DNA of 64,000 nucleotides from Spirochaetales bacterium (GTDB lineage Bacteria; Spirochaetota; Spirochaetia; Treponematales; Treponemataceae), in contig JAQXNX010000010.1 of NCBI GenBank assembly GCA_029098225.1, positions 310,001 to 374,000 on the forward strand, written 5' to 3'. The notes beneath the pieces are model-generated. The model did no database searches and had not been told where the DNA came from. It saw only the letters and a list, made by a program, of their open reading frames with translations. Shown here piece by piece: positions 32,981-41,835 of this stretch; positions within the stretch are counted from its first letter, which is position 1, and each line of letters starts with the position of its first letter. The position numbers and the translations under genes were made by a program.

Positions 32981-35293
32981 TTAGCAAACTTCGCAGTTAT
33001 CAGCTTTGTTTGTTGTAACAGGCTTTCCGGCTGCTGTAGCCTTGTGGCCTGCGATTGTGAAGCATTTGCCGCTTACACGATATTCAATTTTGCAGAAGTG
33101 GTCGATGTCGATTTTGGCTGGTTTTTCGCCGGTGTATTCGGCACCTTCAATCTGGATGATGGTTCCTGGAGCTGCCCATGGAGCAGTGAGGAGTTCAACC
33201 TTTTCTTTGCCGTCTTCTGTGTAGTCGCAGGCAAGGAGCATTCCGCGGCTTTCAACTCCCTTCATCTTTCTTGGAGCGAGGTTAGCAGCGATGATTACGT
33301 GCTGGCCGAGAAGTTCTTCTTCTGTCAGGTATGGTCGGAGACCGCTCTGAATAATGCGTTCTGTGCCTGTACCGTCATCAAGAGTTTCGATATAAAGCTT
33401 GTCGCCCTGTGGGTTTGTTTCTACCTTTGTGATTTTTGCAACGCGGAGCTCAATGTGCTCGTTGAAGTATTTTACAGGGTTTGTTTCTGCTTCTGATTTC
33501 TGATTTCCGCCGGCTGCGTTTGCAGCTGGCTCGCTAGCCTTTTTGTCCTTTGCCTTTTCAGCTTCAGTCTTGTTATCAGCTGTAGCCATAAGAGTTTCAA
33601 GGTCGAGTTCTCCGGCAACACAAGGAACTGTAATTCCCCAGTTTTCGAGAACCTGTGGGTGAACTTCACCAAATACACCTGCCGGCTGACCATCTACAAT
33701 CAGCTGAGCCTGGCGACCAGGAATGAAGCGTGGATCTTCGCTTTCTACTACCTTGTACTCGTGGTCGAGGAAGTAAACGAGGGAAGAAACCTCGCTTGCC
33801 AGTGTATTAAAGTTAGCGTTAGCACTTGCAGTTAAGAAGCCAAGGTGCTGGCGAGTAATTGTTCCAGTATTTTCATCTTCCTTAAGATATGCAACCTTAC
33901 CGATTTCAAAAATCTTGTGAGGGTACATAGCATTTGCAGAACCAGCTTCGGCACGGCAAAGAGATGACAAAATCTCAGGGCGGATAAACTGATAGTTTTC
34001 GCTCATAGGGTTAGCAATTTCAATAACCTTAGAACCGTCAATCAGCATATTGTCGATGTAGTCTTTCTTGCTACCTACATAGTTGAAAATCATTTCCTGA
34101 TATCCAAGACCAACCATCAAAGTCTTTGCCTTGCGGCTGAACTCAGTAAGTGGCAAGAGACGGCCAACAGTGAAGTCCTGTGGAGTACGTGGCTCAAATG
34201 CGGCAACGTTACAGCCAATCATAACATCTTCAATAATATCAACTTCGTGTAGGAAGTCGTTGCGGTAAGGAGCTGGCGAGAGAGTGATTTCCTCGCCCTT
34301 AACCTCTACTGTGCTTCCCATGCGTGTAAGAGCATCAACAACCTTGTTCATATCAAAATCAGAACCGAGCAGCTTGTTTATAGCGGCAAGAGTTGTCTTT
34401 GTTGTTGGCTGGAAGTAGTAAGGAACCATAATGTCCTTTCCAAGGCCAGTATCATAAGGATGCTTTACAAGAATAGGTTTAATTTCATAACCCTGATCAG
34501 CAAAATCACATGCTACGATGTTAGCAGACAAAATCAGGTTTCCAATATTATCGCCAGTGAGCTCAACCATAAGGTCCTTATCACCAACCTGAACAGCACC
34601 CAAAGTTGCACTATTGATAATCGGTGCCATAGAAAGCACTTCGTTTTTAGCATCGCTCAAAAGAGGGAACTTTTTCATATCAGCGAGAATCCAGCCGAAA
34701 TCTTTTCCCTTAGGATGGTCTGTAAGAATCTGACGGCAAGTCATAGGAGCGTCGCACTGAAGTGGCACAAACGAAGTTTTGTCCGGGTCAACAGCGTGGT
34801 AGCGAACCGGGAACTTAATCTGGTCAACGCGGTAAAGGCCCATAGAAATAGACTTACGCTTGCGGCCAAAGTTCCAGGCCAGCTTTTCCTGAGTCTGGAT
34901 GATGTCCTTAAGCATAGGGTCGTCGATTGCCTTACCGGTAATCATAAAAGCAACCATGTAAGGGCGGATATCTTTAAGCTCAGGGTCAACCTCAACAATG
35001 CGGTCACCGTAATCGTTGTTGCCGTGGTTAGCCATCAGCTTCATATAGTCAACAGTTTTTCCACCCTCGTGCAGCTTAATCTGGCGGGCAACACCGTTAG
35101 TAGACCAGAGGTCAGGGCGGTTAGTATCATTCAATTCGATTTTTACAACGCGTTCGTTTTCAGGCAGGCTCATATCAGGCTTTTCATCAAGCTCAGCCTT
35201 AGCGCAAGGAAGCACATCTTCCAGAGCATCATAAGTGTATTTTTTTCCGATAGCATCAAAAAACAGTTTTTCGTTACATTCGATTTTAGGCAT
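32981..35293 (-). CDS. pheT: Phenylalanyl-tRNA synthetase beta subunit (archaeal type) fused to an EMAPII-like tRNA-binding domain
   Basis: 770 aa from the ATG at 35293 (GGAG 8 nt upstream). Residues 1 to about 560 follow the archaeal/spirochaete PheT layout, with no N-terminal EMAP domain: 'MPKIECNEKLFFDAIGKKYT', 'NDTNRPDLWSTNGVARQIK', 'KHPYDTGLG', 'PYRNDFLHEVDIIEDVMIG' and 'IFEIGKVAYL'. An Ala/Lys/Glu-rich linker (about 575-605) leads to an OB-fold tRNA-binding domain ('IELRVAKITKVETNPQGDKL', 'RKMKGVESRGMLLAC') and an EMAPII-type C-terminal extension, up to a terminal 'NCEVC'. This domain normally sits in MetRS C-termini or the Trbp111/Arc1p group. pheS is not in the window. Confidence 0.92.
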   Translation of the reverse strand: MPKIECNEKLFFDAIGKKYTYDALEDVLPCAKAELDEKPDMSLPENERVVKIELNDTNRPDLWSTNGVARQIKLHEGGKTVDYMKLMANHGNNDYGDRIVEVDPELKDIRPYMVAFMITGKAIDDPMLKDIIQTQEKLAWNFGRKRKSISMGLYRVDQIKFPVRYHAVDPDKTSFVPLQCDAPMTCRQILTDHPKGKDFGWILADMKKFPLLSDAKNEVLSMAPIINSATLGAVQVGDKDLMVELTGDNIGNLILSANIVACDFADQGYEIKPILVKHPYDTGLGKDIMVPYYFQPTTKTTLAAINKLLGSDFDMNKVVDALTRMGSTVEVKGEEITLSPAPYRNDFLHEVDIIEDVMIGCNVAAFEPRTPQDFTVGRLLPLTEFSRKAKTLMVGLGYQEMIFNYVGSKKDYIDNMLIDGSKVIEIANPMSENYQFIRPEILSSLCRAEAGSANAMYPHKIFEIGKVAYLKEDENTGTITRQHLGFLTASANANFNTLASEVSSLVYFLDHEYKVVESEDPRFIPGRQAQLIVDGQPAGVFGEVHPQVLENWGITVPCVAGELDLETLMATADNKTEAEKAKDKKASEPAANAAGGNQKSEAETNPVKYFNEHIELRVAKITKVETNPQGDKLYIETLDDGTGTERIIQSGLRPYLTEEELLGQHVIIAANLAPRKMKGVESRGMLLACDYTEDGKEKVELLTAPWAAPGTIIQIEGAEYTGEKPAKIDIDHFCKIEYRVSGKCFTIAGHKATAAGKPVTTNKADNCEVC

Positions 35294-35349
35294 TTTTTTC
35301 TCCAAAAAGGCGCCCGACCTCACCGCCGGCAACGCAAATTTAATGCTCT

Positions 35350-35378
35350 ATTATAGAAAATTTTGGCGATATGTTCAA
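35350..35378 (-). promoter_or_regulatory. Promoter of pheT
   Basis: TTGAAC (complement of 35373-35378) and TATAAT (complement of 35350-35355) with a 17-nt spacer, placing the start about 50 nt before the pheT ATG. Confidence 0.6.
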
Positions 35379-35393
35379 TTAAGAGGTGGTTTA

Positions 35394-35600
35394 AGAGGTT
35401 TAAGAGGAGGTTCCCGGCGACTCCGCTTCGCTCCGTCGCCGGTCGGGCTTTTCGGGGCTCCGGCATTCGCCTCCGACCTCGCCAAAGGCGAGTTTTCGCT
35501 TCGCTCACCCCTACAATCCCTAACCCGAGCCATAAGATAAAGTTCCGTCACCCAGCAGATCCGTCGGGCGGGGAACCGATTTTACTCGAAAATGAACAAA
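35394..35600. repeat. GC-rich intergenic patch with hairpins upstream of pheT
   Basis: This spacer (35294-35702) has no intact gene. It holds CCGGCGAC/GTCGCCGG (35414-35442) and CTCGCC-AAA-GGCGAG (35478-35492) stems, and a triple TTAAGAGG direct repeat (35380-35410). Its GC content is far above the flanks. It resembles the patches at 31080, 48760 and 52600 in make-up though not in exact sequence. Confidence 0.5.
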
Positions 35601-35702
35601 TAAGCGTTTGATAAACTTTTTTGCAAGCAATTGTTGCAGCAGGGCGAGGGCAGTAGCGGCGGCGGCAATAACTCAGCCTCTTTTGTCAACGAAGATTTTT
35701 GA

Positions 35703-35936
35703 GAGTTTCATCCGGAGTTTTACTGCCTCAATATGCGCACGCGCCAGGAATATGTCTGGGAGCATTTTGGCATGATGGATGATCCCGACTATGCCGGGCA
35801 GGCGGTTCAAAAGCTGGAGCTTTATGCTGCAAACGGATATTTCCCCGGAAAAAATCTCATTATTACAATGGAAAGCAAAAGTAAGCCACTAAGTTCCTTT
35901 GAAATCAAAAGAATAATAAATGCTTACTCAAAATAA
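35703..35936 (+). pseudogene. 3' fragment of a nuclease-like hypothetical gene
   Basis: From 35703 the frame reads 'EFHPEFYCLNMRTRQEYVWE', 'HFGMMDDPDYAGQAVQKLEL', 'NGYFPGKNLIITMES', ending at 35936. This matches, from memory, the C-terminal part of a family in Firmicutes and spirochaetes ('DFTxLNxRTRxxxxWEHFGMMDxPxY') that looks like a PD-(D/E)XK nuclease end. A TGA at 35700 and the GC-rich patch remove the rest, so this is a remnant. Confidence 0.6.
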
Positions 35937-35939
35937 ACA

Positions 35940-36593
35940 TCAGAGTTTCTTTTTGAAAATGTAAGTCAGATAATCTTCGGACTCGCTGCTGAACGGTTCA
36001 TATGCTTCTTTAGAAACAAGTTCATAGCCGTGGCCGGTATACCATTCCCAGTTGCAGTCACAATCTGTCCACAGGTAAAGATTTTTATAGCCCTGTTTAT
36101 ACAATTCCTTGCAAAGTTCATTAAGCAGCTTAGAACCACAGCCCTTTTTTCTGCTGACATAAAGAGTCAGCTGAATATCATCTTCATTCATAAAGGCGCG
36201 GACTTTTTCATCCATAAGCTCTATATAAGCTTTACTCATTTTAGAAGCGTTTATTAAATCCGGCGTAAACTTTTTTGATTCACATTCAAACCATTTTTCA
36301 GATTTACAAATATCTGTTTTGCGGGCAAAAAAAGCCATGGAGCAAAATTCCGGCGACTGCTGTACTTTGCAGGATTCGGAATCTGCAGGCGATTTTTCTA
36401 CCAGCTGATAATGCATATCATTTTCAAAAAAATTATTCCGGATAATATATTCAACAGCAAACTGCTTATAATTTTCTTCCCAAGTCGGCATACTCCACAT
36501 AGGAACAACAACATCAAGAATAAGTGGAATATTTTTCATTTCAAATGGTTGAATTTCATAATGGCTGCAATTTTCGATAATTCTGGAAATCAT
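35940..36593 (-). CDS. GNAT-family N-acetyltransferase
   Basis: 217 aa. The acetyl-CoA motif is 'LYVSRKKGCGSKLLNELCKELY' and the C-terminal strand-helix is 'NLYLWTDCDCNWEWYTGHGYEL', both standard. The N-terminal 110 residues are divergent with several Cys residues. Substrate unknown. It converges on the nuclease-like fragment and diverges from the LuxR-type regulator. No convincing ribosome site is visible. Confidence 0.8.
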   Translation of the reverse strand: MISRIIENCSHYEIQPFEMKNIPLILDVVVPMWSMPTWEENYKQFAVEYIIRNNFFENDMHYQLVEKSPADSESCKVQQSPEFCSMAFFARKTDICKSEKWFECESKKFTPDLINASKMSKAYIELMDEKVRAFMNEDDIQLTLYVSRKKGCGSKLLNELCKELYKQGYKNLYLWTDCDCNWEWYTGHGYELVSKEAYEPFSSESEDYLTYIFKKKL

Positions 36594-36660
36594 AGGAACA
36601 GACTACAAAAACAAATTGCAAAAATCAATATGGCAATGATATACTTGAAAAGGAAAAAGT

Positions 36661-38079
36661 ATGTTAGCTGTTCAGGAATTAAATCAAAGGATGAAGAATA
36701 TATCCATTAATTATTTTCTCATAGATGTGCATAAAGATAAGGAGTCTTATTATGCAATTTCTGAAGAAGAACTCTTTAATCCGGATAATCATCTGGCATT
36801 ATGTGGTTATATTCTGAATCTTATTATGGATGGAAGACTCGACGAAATTTCCGGCTGTTTAGATAGAGTTCCTGAATCTTTGCTTATTACAAAATTGGGA
36901 CTCAGACTTATAGATCCTCGGGTTTCATGGCGTGAATTTGTAAAAATTATTGATAAGCTCAAAGAACTTAATCGTCCAATAACGAGTGTTGTTCTTACAG
37001 TCGGTCGTCCGTCTCTTATGAACGGTTTAAATGATTTTTCCAGACTTGGGCCACTATTAAAAAAATACAAGGCTCTTATTCTGGAAGATCTTAAATATAT
37101 TTGCGATGAAAAAATTGTTCTGTATATTTATAACCTGCTGCTGGCTGAATATAACTATCAGCAGAATAATCTTGTAGAAGCAGAAATGCTTGTAAGCAGT
37201 GTTATAAAGGCTTTTGATAAACATGATGAACGTCGTCTGCTTTTTTCGGCATTGTATCTTCAATCAAAAATTTTTCTTGCACAGGGAAAAACCGTAAATG
37301 CAGACAGCTATATTGAAGAAATAAACAATCGCTCAAAAGAAAAAGGAAAAGCTGAATTTTCCTATAACATTGATGCGGTTCATGTACTTTTTTCTTTGTA
37401 TGAAGGAAATGTCAAAAGAATTACCACCTGGCTAAAAGATTCGGCGCCTGACGAATATAAAGATTTTAATATGCTCGATACTTATCGTTATTTGATAAAA
37501 ATCCGCTGCTACATGGTAACAAAAAATTATGCAGCCGCTATTGCTCTTGCAGAAAAAATCCGTTTTCTTTTAACAGCTGGAAAACGACACCTGGATTTGT
37601 GTGAAATTGATCTTTTGCTTGCTATGAATTTTTTCCAGGCAGGTAAAAAGGATTTTGCTTTTCAGGCTCTGGAACGAGCTCTTAAAATTGCACGCCGTCG
37701 AAAATTGTATCGTCTTATTGCAGATGAAGGCGAAATTATGCTGCAAGTTCTTTTAGCTTATGGGGAAGAAAAGAATTATTCAGAACTTAAGTCAAAAGAA
37801 ACTGATTTTTTTATGAAGATAATAGAGATGACACGAGAAATGGCAATTACTCATCCTCATTATCTTAAAGTTTATTTTCCAGATAATCAGAAGTTTTCGC
37901 AGATGGAAATAGACATTCTTAAGCTTCTGGAAATGGGAAAATCAAAAGAAGAAATTGGCCGTTATTTTTTTATAAGCTTGAACACTGTAAAATACCATCT
38001 TAAAAAAATTTATACAAAACTTGAAGCTTCAACCAGCAATCAGGCTGTGTGGAATGCCCGCTGGATAGGATTAATATAG
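36661..38079 (+). CDS. LuxR-family regulator with TPR-like N-terminus
   Basis: 472 aa. About 390 residues of helical-repeat type (TPR/MalT-like: 'NLVEAEMLVSSVIKAFDKHD', 'QSKIFLAQGKTVNADSYIEE') end in a LuxR helix-turn-helix (about 410-465, 'FSQMEIDILKLLEMGKSKEE', 'ISLNTVKYHLKKIYTKL'). No N-terminal NB-ARC ATPase is present, so this is a short cousin of MalT-type activators. AAGGAAAAAG precedes the ATG. It lies directly upstream of the FGE-fold lipoprotein, a likely target. Confidence 0.85.
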   Translation: MLAVQELNQRMKNISINYFLIDVHKDKESYYAISEEELFNPDNHLALCGYILNLIMDGRLDEISGCLDRVPESLLITKLGLRLIDPRVSWREFVKIIDKLKELNRPITSVVLTVGRPSLMNGLNDFSRLGPLLKKYKALILEDLKYICDEKIVLYIYNLLLAEYNYQQNNLVEAEMLVSSVIKAFDKHDERRLLFSALYLQSKIFLAQGKTVNADSYIEEINNRSKEKGKAEFSYNIDAVHVLFSLYEGNVKRITTWLKDSAPDEYKDFNMLDTYRYLIKIRCYMVTKNYAAAIALAEKIRFLLTAGKRHLDLCEIDLLLAMNFFQAGKKDFAFQALERALKIARRRKLYRLIADEGEIMLQVLLAYGEEKNYSELKSKETDFFMKIIEMTREMAITHPHYLKVYFPDNQKFSQMEIDILKLLEMGKSKEEIGRYFFISLNTVKYHLKKIYTKLEASTSNQAVWNARWIGLI

Positions 38080-38148
38080 CCTGAATGTCGGAAAACTGAT
38101 TTTAATTCACAAGAATCCTAAGAAAATTATATTTTTTTAAAAAAAACT

Positions 38149-38270
38149 ACCCAAACGGGTGGTGACATATAGAAATTCTCATTGTAATATTTTTTTAAGG
38201 AGAGTTAAAAATAGATGTATAAGAAATCACAGTTTTTGTATTTTTGTGCAAAAGACTGTGATTTTTTTTT
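38149..38270 (+). promoter_or_regulatory. Leader of the FGE lipoprotein with an intrinsic-terminator hairpin before the start
   Basis: ACCC-AAAC-GGGT (38149-38160) is a small palindrome suited to a LuxR-type protein. TGTAAT at about 38182 is a possible -10. AAATCACAGT (38224-38233) and ACTGTGATTT (38255-38264) form a strong stem running into nine Ts (to 38270), just before the GGGGAG ribosome site. A second in-frame ATG at 38215 with its own AGGAG opens a Phe/Tyr-rich leader reading through the hairpin, so attenuation is possible. Confidence 0.55.
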
Positions 38271-38280
38271 GGGGAGAAAA

Positions 38281-39627
38281 ATGAAGAATTTTAAAATTTG
38301 TGGATTTTTAATTGTTATTTCGGCTGCTTTTTTAGTTATTGCCTGTGCAGCAAGTGCAGCTCCTGCTGAAGAAAACAAATCGGGAGGAAGCTCTGGAACA
38401 GTTCTTCAGGATGCAATAATTACGTTTAATGCAAATGGTGGAACAGGAACCATGCAGCAATTTGAGCTAAGAGTTGGAGAAACAAGAAATCTTCCTCTTA
38501 ACACATTTACAAAAGATGGACACGTATTTCTTGGCTGGAGTTCAAGCGAAACATCAGAGGCAATAATAGCTGCAAATGGCGGAAGCGTTACACAAATATA
38601 TGGAGCTGTAACTTTCTATGCAGTTTGGGGTCAGAATATGACCTTTAATAATAGAACTTATGATAAAACAACCTTTGTAAAAGTTATGGATTCACCTGTA
38701 ATAATTTCGGGTAGTGATGGAAACTGGAGCAATTATATGGCCCCGGCAGTTTCTGCTAAATCTTATAAAGGTGTTTTCATAAGCGGAAGAAATGTTAAAC
38801 TTTCTCCATATCGTATTGCTCAATATGAAGTTACACAAGAATTGTACGAAGCAGTAATGAATTCCGGACGAAGTTATAGTAATTACGGTCAAGGCGATAA
38901 TTATCCTGCTTATTATATTTCCTGGTATGCGGCAATTACCTTCTGTAATAAACTAAGTTTATTAATGGGAAAAACACCTTGTTATACAGTAAATGGTGTT
39001 ACAGATTGGGCCGGATTAGCATATAGTTCAATTCCGACAACAAATAATGATGACTGGAATAATGCACAGTGCAACTGGAATGTAGACGGATATAGACTTC
39101 CTACAGAAGCTGAATGGGAATTTGCTGCAAGAGGTGGAAATCAATCTGCTCCAGACTGGAAATTTGCATATGCTGGTGCTCAGGCAACAAAAAGTATTTA
39201 TAACAAGGAAACACCCAGCATTAATGGTTATAAGGAAAAGGTTCTTAGAAATGATATAAATTTAGCTTCGTTTGCAAGATTTGGTGATGAGTACCAGGGG
39301 TCTGATCAGATAGGACAAAAATCTCCTAACCGGCTTAATATATATGATATGAGTGGTAATATAGTTGAGTGGTGCTGGGATGGAGTAAATATAGTAAACG
39401 GATACTACACAGGTGCAGATGCTTTTGACAGTTCATATATGGAAGGTGGTCTGGTAGTAAATCCTAAAGGAAATCCTGAAAGCTATGATGAAAAAATTTA
39501 CCGCGGAGGCGCATGGAATTCTTTTGCCGGACGATGTAGTGTTTCATTCCGCGTTTGGGGAACAACTTATACAATTGGAGAAATAAGTGGTCTTCGTCTG
39601 GCTCAGAGTGTGACAGAGCAGCAATAG
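38281..39627 (+). CDS. FGE-sulfatase (SUMF1)-fold lipoprotein with InlB-type repeat
   Basis: 448 aa from the ATG at 38281, chosen because lipobox 'VIAC' then falls in place and GGGGAG precedes it. Residues about 45-120 are a Listeria/Bacteroides (InlB B) repeat: 'ITFNANGGTGTMQQF', 'DGHVFLGWSSS', 'VTFYAVWG'. The rest is the formylglycine-generating-enzyme-like C-type-lectin fold ('RIAQYEVTQELYEAVM', 'YRLPTEAEWEFAARGG', 'MSGNIVEWCWDG', 'YRGGAW', 'FRVWG', ending 'LRLAQSV'). The catalytic cysteines of true FGE are not evident, so a surface binding role is more likely. The frame extends to 38215. Confidence 0.85.
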   Translation: MKNFKICGFLIVISAAFLVIACAASAAPAEENKSGGSSGTVLQDAIITFNANGGTGTMQQFELRVGETRNLPLNTFTKDGHVFLGWSSSETSEAIIAANGGSVTQIYGAVTFYAVWGQNMTFNNRTYDKTTFVKVMDSPVIISGSDGNWSNYMAPAVSAKSYKGVFISGRNVKLSPYRIAQYEVTQELYEAVMNSGRSYSNYGQGDNYPAYYISWYAAITFCNKLSLLMGKTPCYTVNGVTDWAGLAYSSIPTTNNDDWNNAQCNWNVDGYRLPTEAEWEFAARGGNQSAPDWKFAYAGAQATKSIYNKETPSINGYKEKVLRNDINLASFARFGDEYQGSDQIGQKSPNRLNIYDMSGNIVEWCWDGVNIVNGYYTGADAFDSSYMEGGLVVNPKGNPESYDEKIYRGGAWNSFAGRCSVSFRVWGTTYTIGEISGLRLAQSVTEQQ

Positions 39628-39687
39628 AATTCTACATGCATGCCTGTTAAACTTGTACTTTGTTTTTTGCCTTGGTAAAATGCATTT

Positions 39688-40398
39688 ATGCTAAATGAAT
39701 TTTCAAGGACTGAACTTTTACTGGGCGCAGATTCAATTAAAAAGCTTTGCAGCTGCCACGTTGCTGTTTTTGGAATAGGTGGCGTTGGCGGCTATGTTGC
39801 CGAGGCTCTTGCCCGCAGTGGTGTAGGAAAGCTTGATTTAATTGATAATGATGATGTCTCGCTTACTAATATAAATCGTCAGATTATAGCTCTTCATTCT
39901 ACAATTGGCCGCCCAAAGGTTGAAGTTATGAAGGAGAGAATTTCTGATATTAATCCTGCTGCAGAGGTTCAGGCATTTAAGTGTTTTTATCTGCCGGAAA
40001 CCCGTTCTCAATTTGATTTTAGCAGATATGATTATGTTGTAGATGCCGTTGATACAGTAACTGCCAAAATTCAGCTGATTATTCAGGCAAAGGAAAGTAA
40101 AACTGCAATAATCTGCAGTATGGGCGCGGGAAATAAGCTTGATCCTTCCAGATTTGAAGTTGCAGATATTTCCCAAACCAGTGTGTGTCCGCTTGCCCGT
40201 GTAATGCGTCAGGAATGTAAAAAACGTGGAATTACAAATGTAAAGGTTGTTTATTCAAAAGAAAAACCTGTAGAGCATTGTACAGAAGGCGCGGAATTAA
40301 AAGGAAATTCTCCGGCACCAGGCAGCTGTGCATTTGTTCCTTCGGTAGCTGGACTTATTATTGCCGGCGAAGTAATAAAAGATTTATTAAATATTTAA
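39688..40398 (+). CDS. tcdA: tRNA threonylcarbamoyladenosine dehydratase (TcdA, ThiF/E1-like)
   Basis: 236 aa, usual size. The ATP-binding motif is 'VFGIGGVGGYVAEALARSGV' and the E1-type 'IDNDDVSLTNINRQ' follows; 'DAVDTVTAKIQL' and 'SMGAGNKLDPSRF' are characteristic of TcdA/CsdL over ThiF or MoeB. It cyclises t6A37 to ct6A37 in tRNAs. No Shine-Dalgarno; TAAAAT (39676-39681) ends 6 nt before the ATG. Its stop overlaps that of the convergent diguanylate cyclase. Confidence 0.92.
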   Translation: MLNEFSRTELLLGADSIKKLCSCHVAVFGIGGVGGYVAEALARSGVGKLDLIDNDDVSLTNINRQIIALHSTIGRPKVEVMKERISDINPAAEVQAFKCFYLPETRSQFDFSRYDYVVDAVDTVTAKIQLIIQAKESKTAIICSMGAGNKLDPSRFEVADISQTSVCPLARVMRQECKKRGITNVKVVYSKEKPVEHCTEGAELKGNSPAPGSCAFVPSVAGLIIAGEVIKDLLNI

Positions 40399-41795
40399 TC
40401 ATTCTTTTTTTCTTTCATTCGGGCTTTTTCTTCATACATAGCCTTATCGGCGTAGGCTATTAATTCTTCTACGCTCTGACCATTTTTTGGATAAACGGCA
40501 ATTCCAGCTGCTGCCGAAATATCTGCAAGTACATGAACAGAAAGCTTTGCTGGAACATTTAGAACAGCTCTTATTCTGTCAACGGTATTAAGATAATCTG
40601 TGCCGGTATTTTTTCCTCTAAAAATAATTATAAATTCATCACCGCCAAAGCGTGCAACAATATCTTCCGGCCTTACAGATTCCATAAGTCTTTTGGCAAC
40701 TTTTACCAGTGCAGAATCTCCGATTGTATGACCATACATATCATTAATCTGCTTAAAATTGTTCATATCTATAAAACAAAGTGCAACCTGGCTGTCGTTG
40801 CGTCTTGCATAATCAATTTCTTTTTTAAGTGTAAAAACAGCAGTTTGTTTTGTATAAAGGCCTGTAAGCTGATCAAGTGTTGCAAGCTGTGCAAGCCGCA
40901 TGTTGCTTTGGCGAAGCTTTAAAAACAGAAGTGTTAAAATTGTAAAGGCAACAATAAGTAAAAGCGATAAGGTTGTAAGAACAATAACAAGATGAATGTT
41001 TACCCAGGCTTCGGAAGGAGCAATCGCAAGTTCCCAGTGGGCATTTGGCATATCAAGTCTTTTTGTAATTGGATTATGTAAATGCTTAGTTTCTGTTCCA
41101 AAAATATGTTTTATTTCGCCAGTTTCATCATTGATTTTATAAATTGCATATTTATAATCGCGGCTTTCAAAGGCTGAAAAATCTATTGTGCTTAGTATTT
41201 TTTCTATGCGGACTACAACATTTACAAAGCCCCAGAATTCAGCTTTATCATCATTTTTAAAAACAGGTAATCTGCTTATAAAGCCTTCGCCTCCCTGCAA
41301 AAGCGGATATGGTCCGCCAATTGTAAGTTCTCCGCTATCTCTGGTTATTATTGCTTCATCTGCGCGCTTGCTGTCTGCAAAAAGATTGTGACCAAGTACA
41401 CTTTCGTTTCCCTGAAGAGGATAAACATTGGTTACTATTCCATTTGGCGCAAGCTGAACACAATCTGCGGCCGGAAAATCTGGAAAGATTCGGGATGCCA
41501 TTAATTCAAAATTATTTTCGTTAACGGCATCTACTATAACTGTAGAAGCAATAATGCCGTTTAATTGAAATGTGTGATAACAGCTTTGCTCAATTTCGGC
41601 TGCACACATTACTGCAAGATTTTGAGCTTCCAGCTTTCTGGAACGTACAGAACCAAAAGCTTCGTAAACACTAATGTCTGCAAATATTACAAGCAGGATA
41701 AGAAAAACTGCAATTACAAAAATAAAATCCTTTTTTAATAGTCTTGTAAGTGTAGAAATGTCATAAATTCTTTTTTCTGAATTATTTCTCGCCAT
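40395..41795 (-). CDS. CHASE-domain membrane diguanylate cyclase
   Basis: 466 aa. A membrane helix near 22-42 and another near 265-290 flank a periplasmic CHASE-like sensor ('FPAADCVQLAPNGIVTNVYP', 'GEGFISRLPVF'). The GGDEF domain is intact ('ARFGGDEFIIIF') and has the inhibitory I-site 'RPED' exactly 5 residues before it, so it should make c-di-GMP under product feedback. A perfect TATAAT (41802-41807, complement) ends 6 nt before the ATG and no ribosome site is seen. Confidence 0.9.
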   Translation of the reverse strand: MARNNSEKRIYDISTLTRLLKKDFIFVIAVFLILLVIFADISVYEAFGSVRSRKLEAQNLAVMCAAEIEQSCYHTFQLNGIIASTVIVDAVNENNFELMASRIFPDFPAADCVQLAPNGIVTNVYPLQGNESVLGHNLFADSKRADEAIITRDSGELTIGGPYPLLQGGEGFISRLPVFKNDDKAEFWGFVNVVVRIEKILSTIDFSAFESRDYKYAIYKINDETGEIKHIFGTETKHLHNPITKRLDMPNAHWELAIAPSEAWVNIHLVIVLTTLSLLLIVAFTILTLLFLKLRQSNMRLAQLATLDQLTGLYTKQTAVFTLKKEIDYARRNDSQVALCFIDMNNFKQINDMYGHTIGDSALVKVAKRLMESVRPEDIVARFGGDEFIIIFRGKNTGTDYLNTVDRIRAVLNVPAKLSVHVLADISAAAGIAVYPKNGQSVEELIAYADKAMYEEKARMKEKKND

Positions 41796-41835
41796 GACTA
41801 TATTATAATTGCAAAATTAAAAATCTGCCATGTTT

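Noticed and set aside
34460-35356. 298-codon plus-strand frame
   Set aside because: Antisense shadow of pheT caused by its biased codon use.
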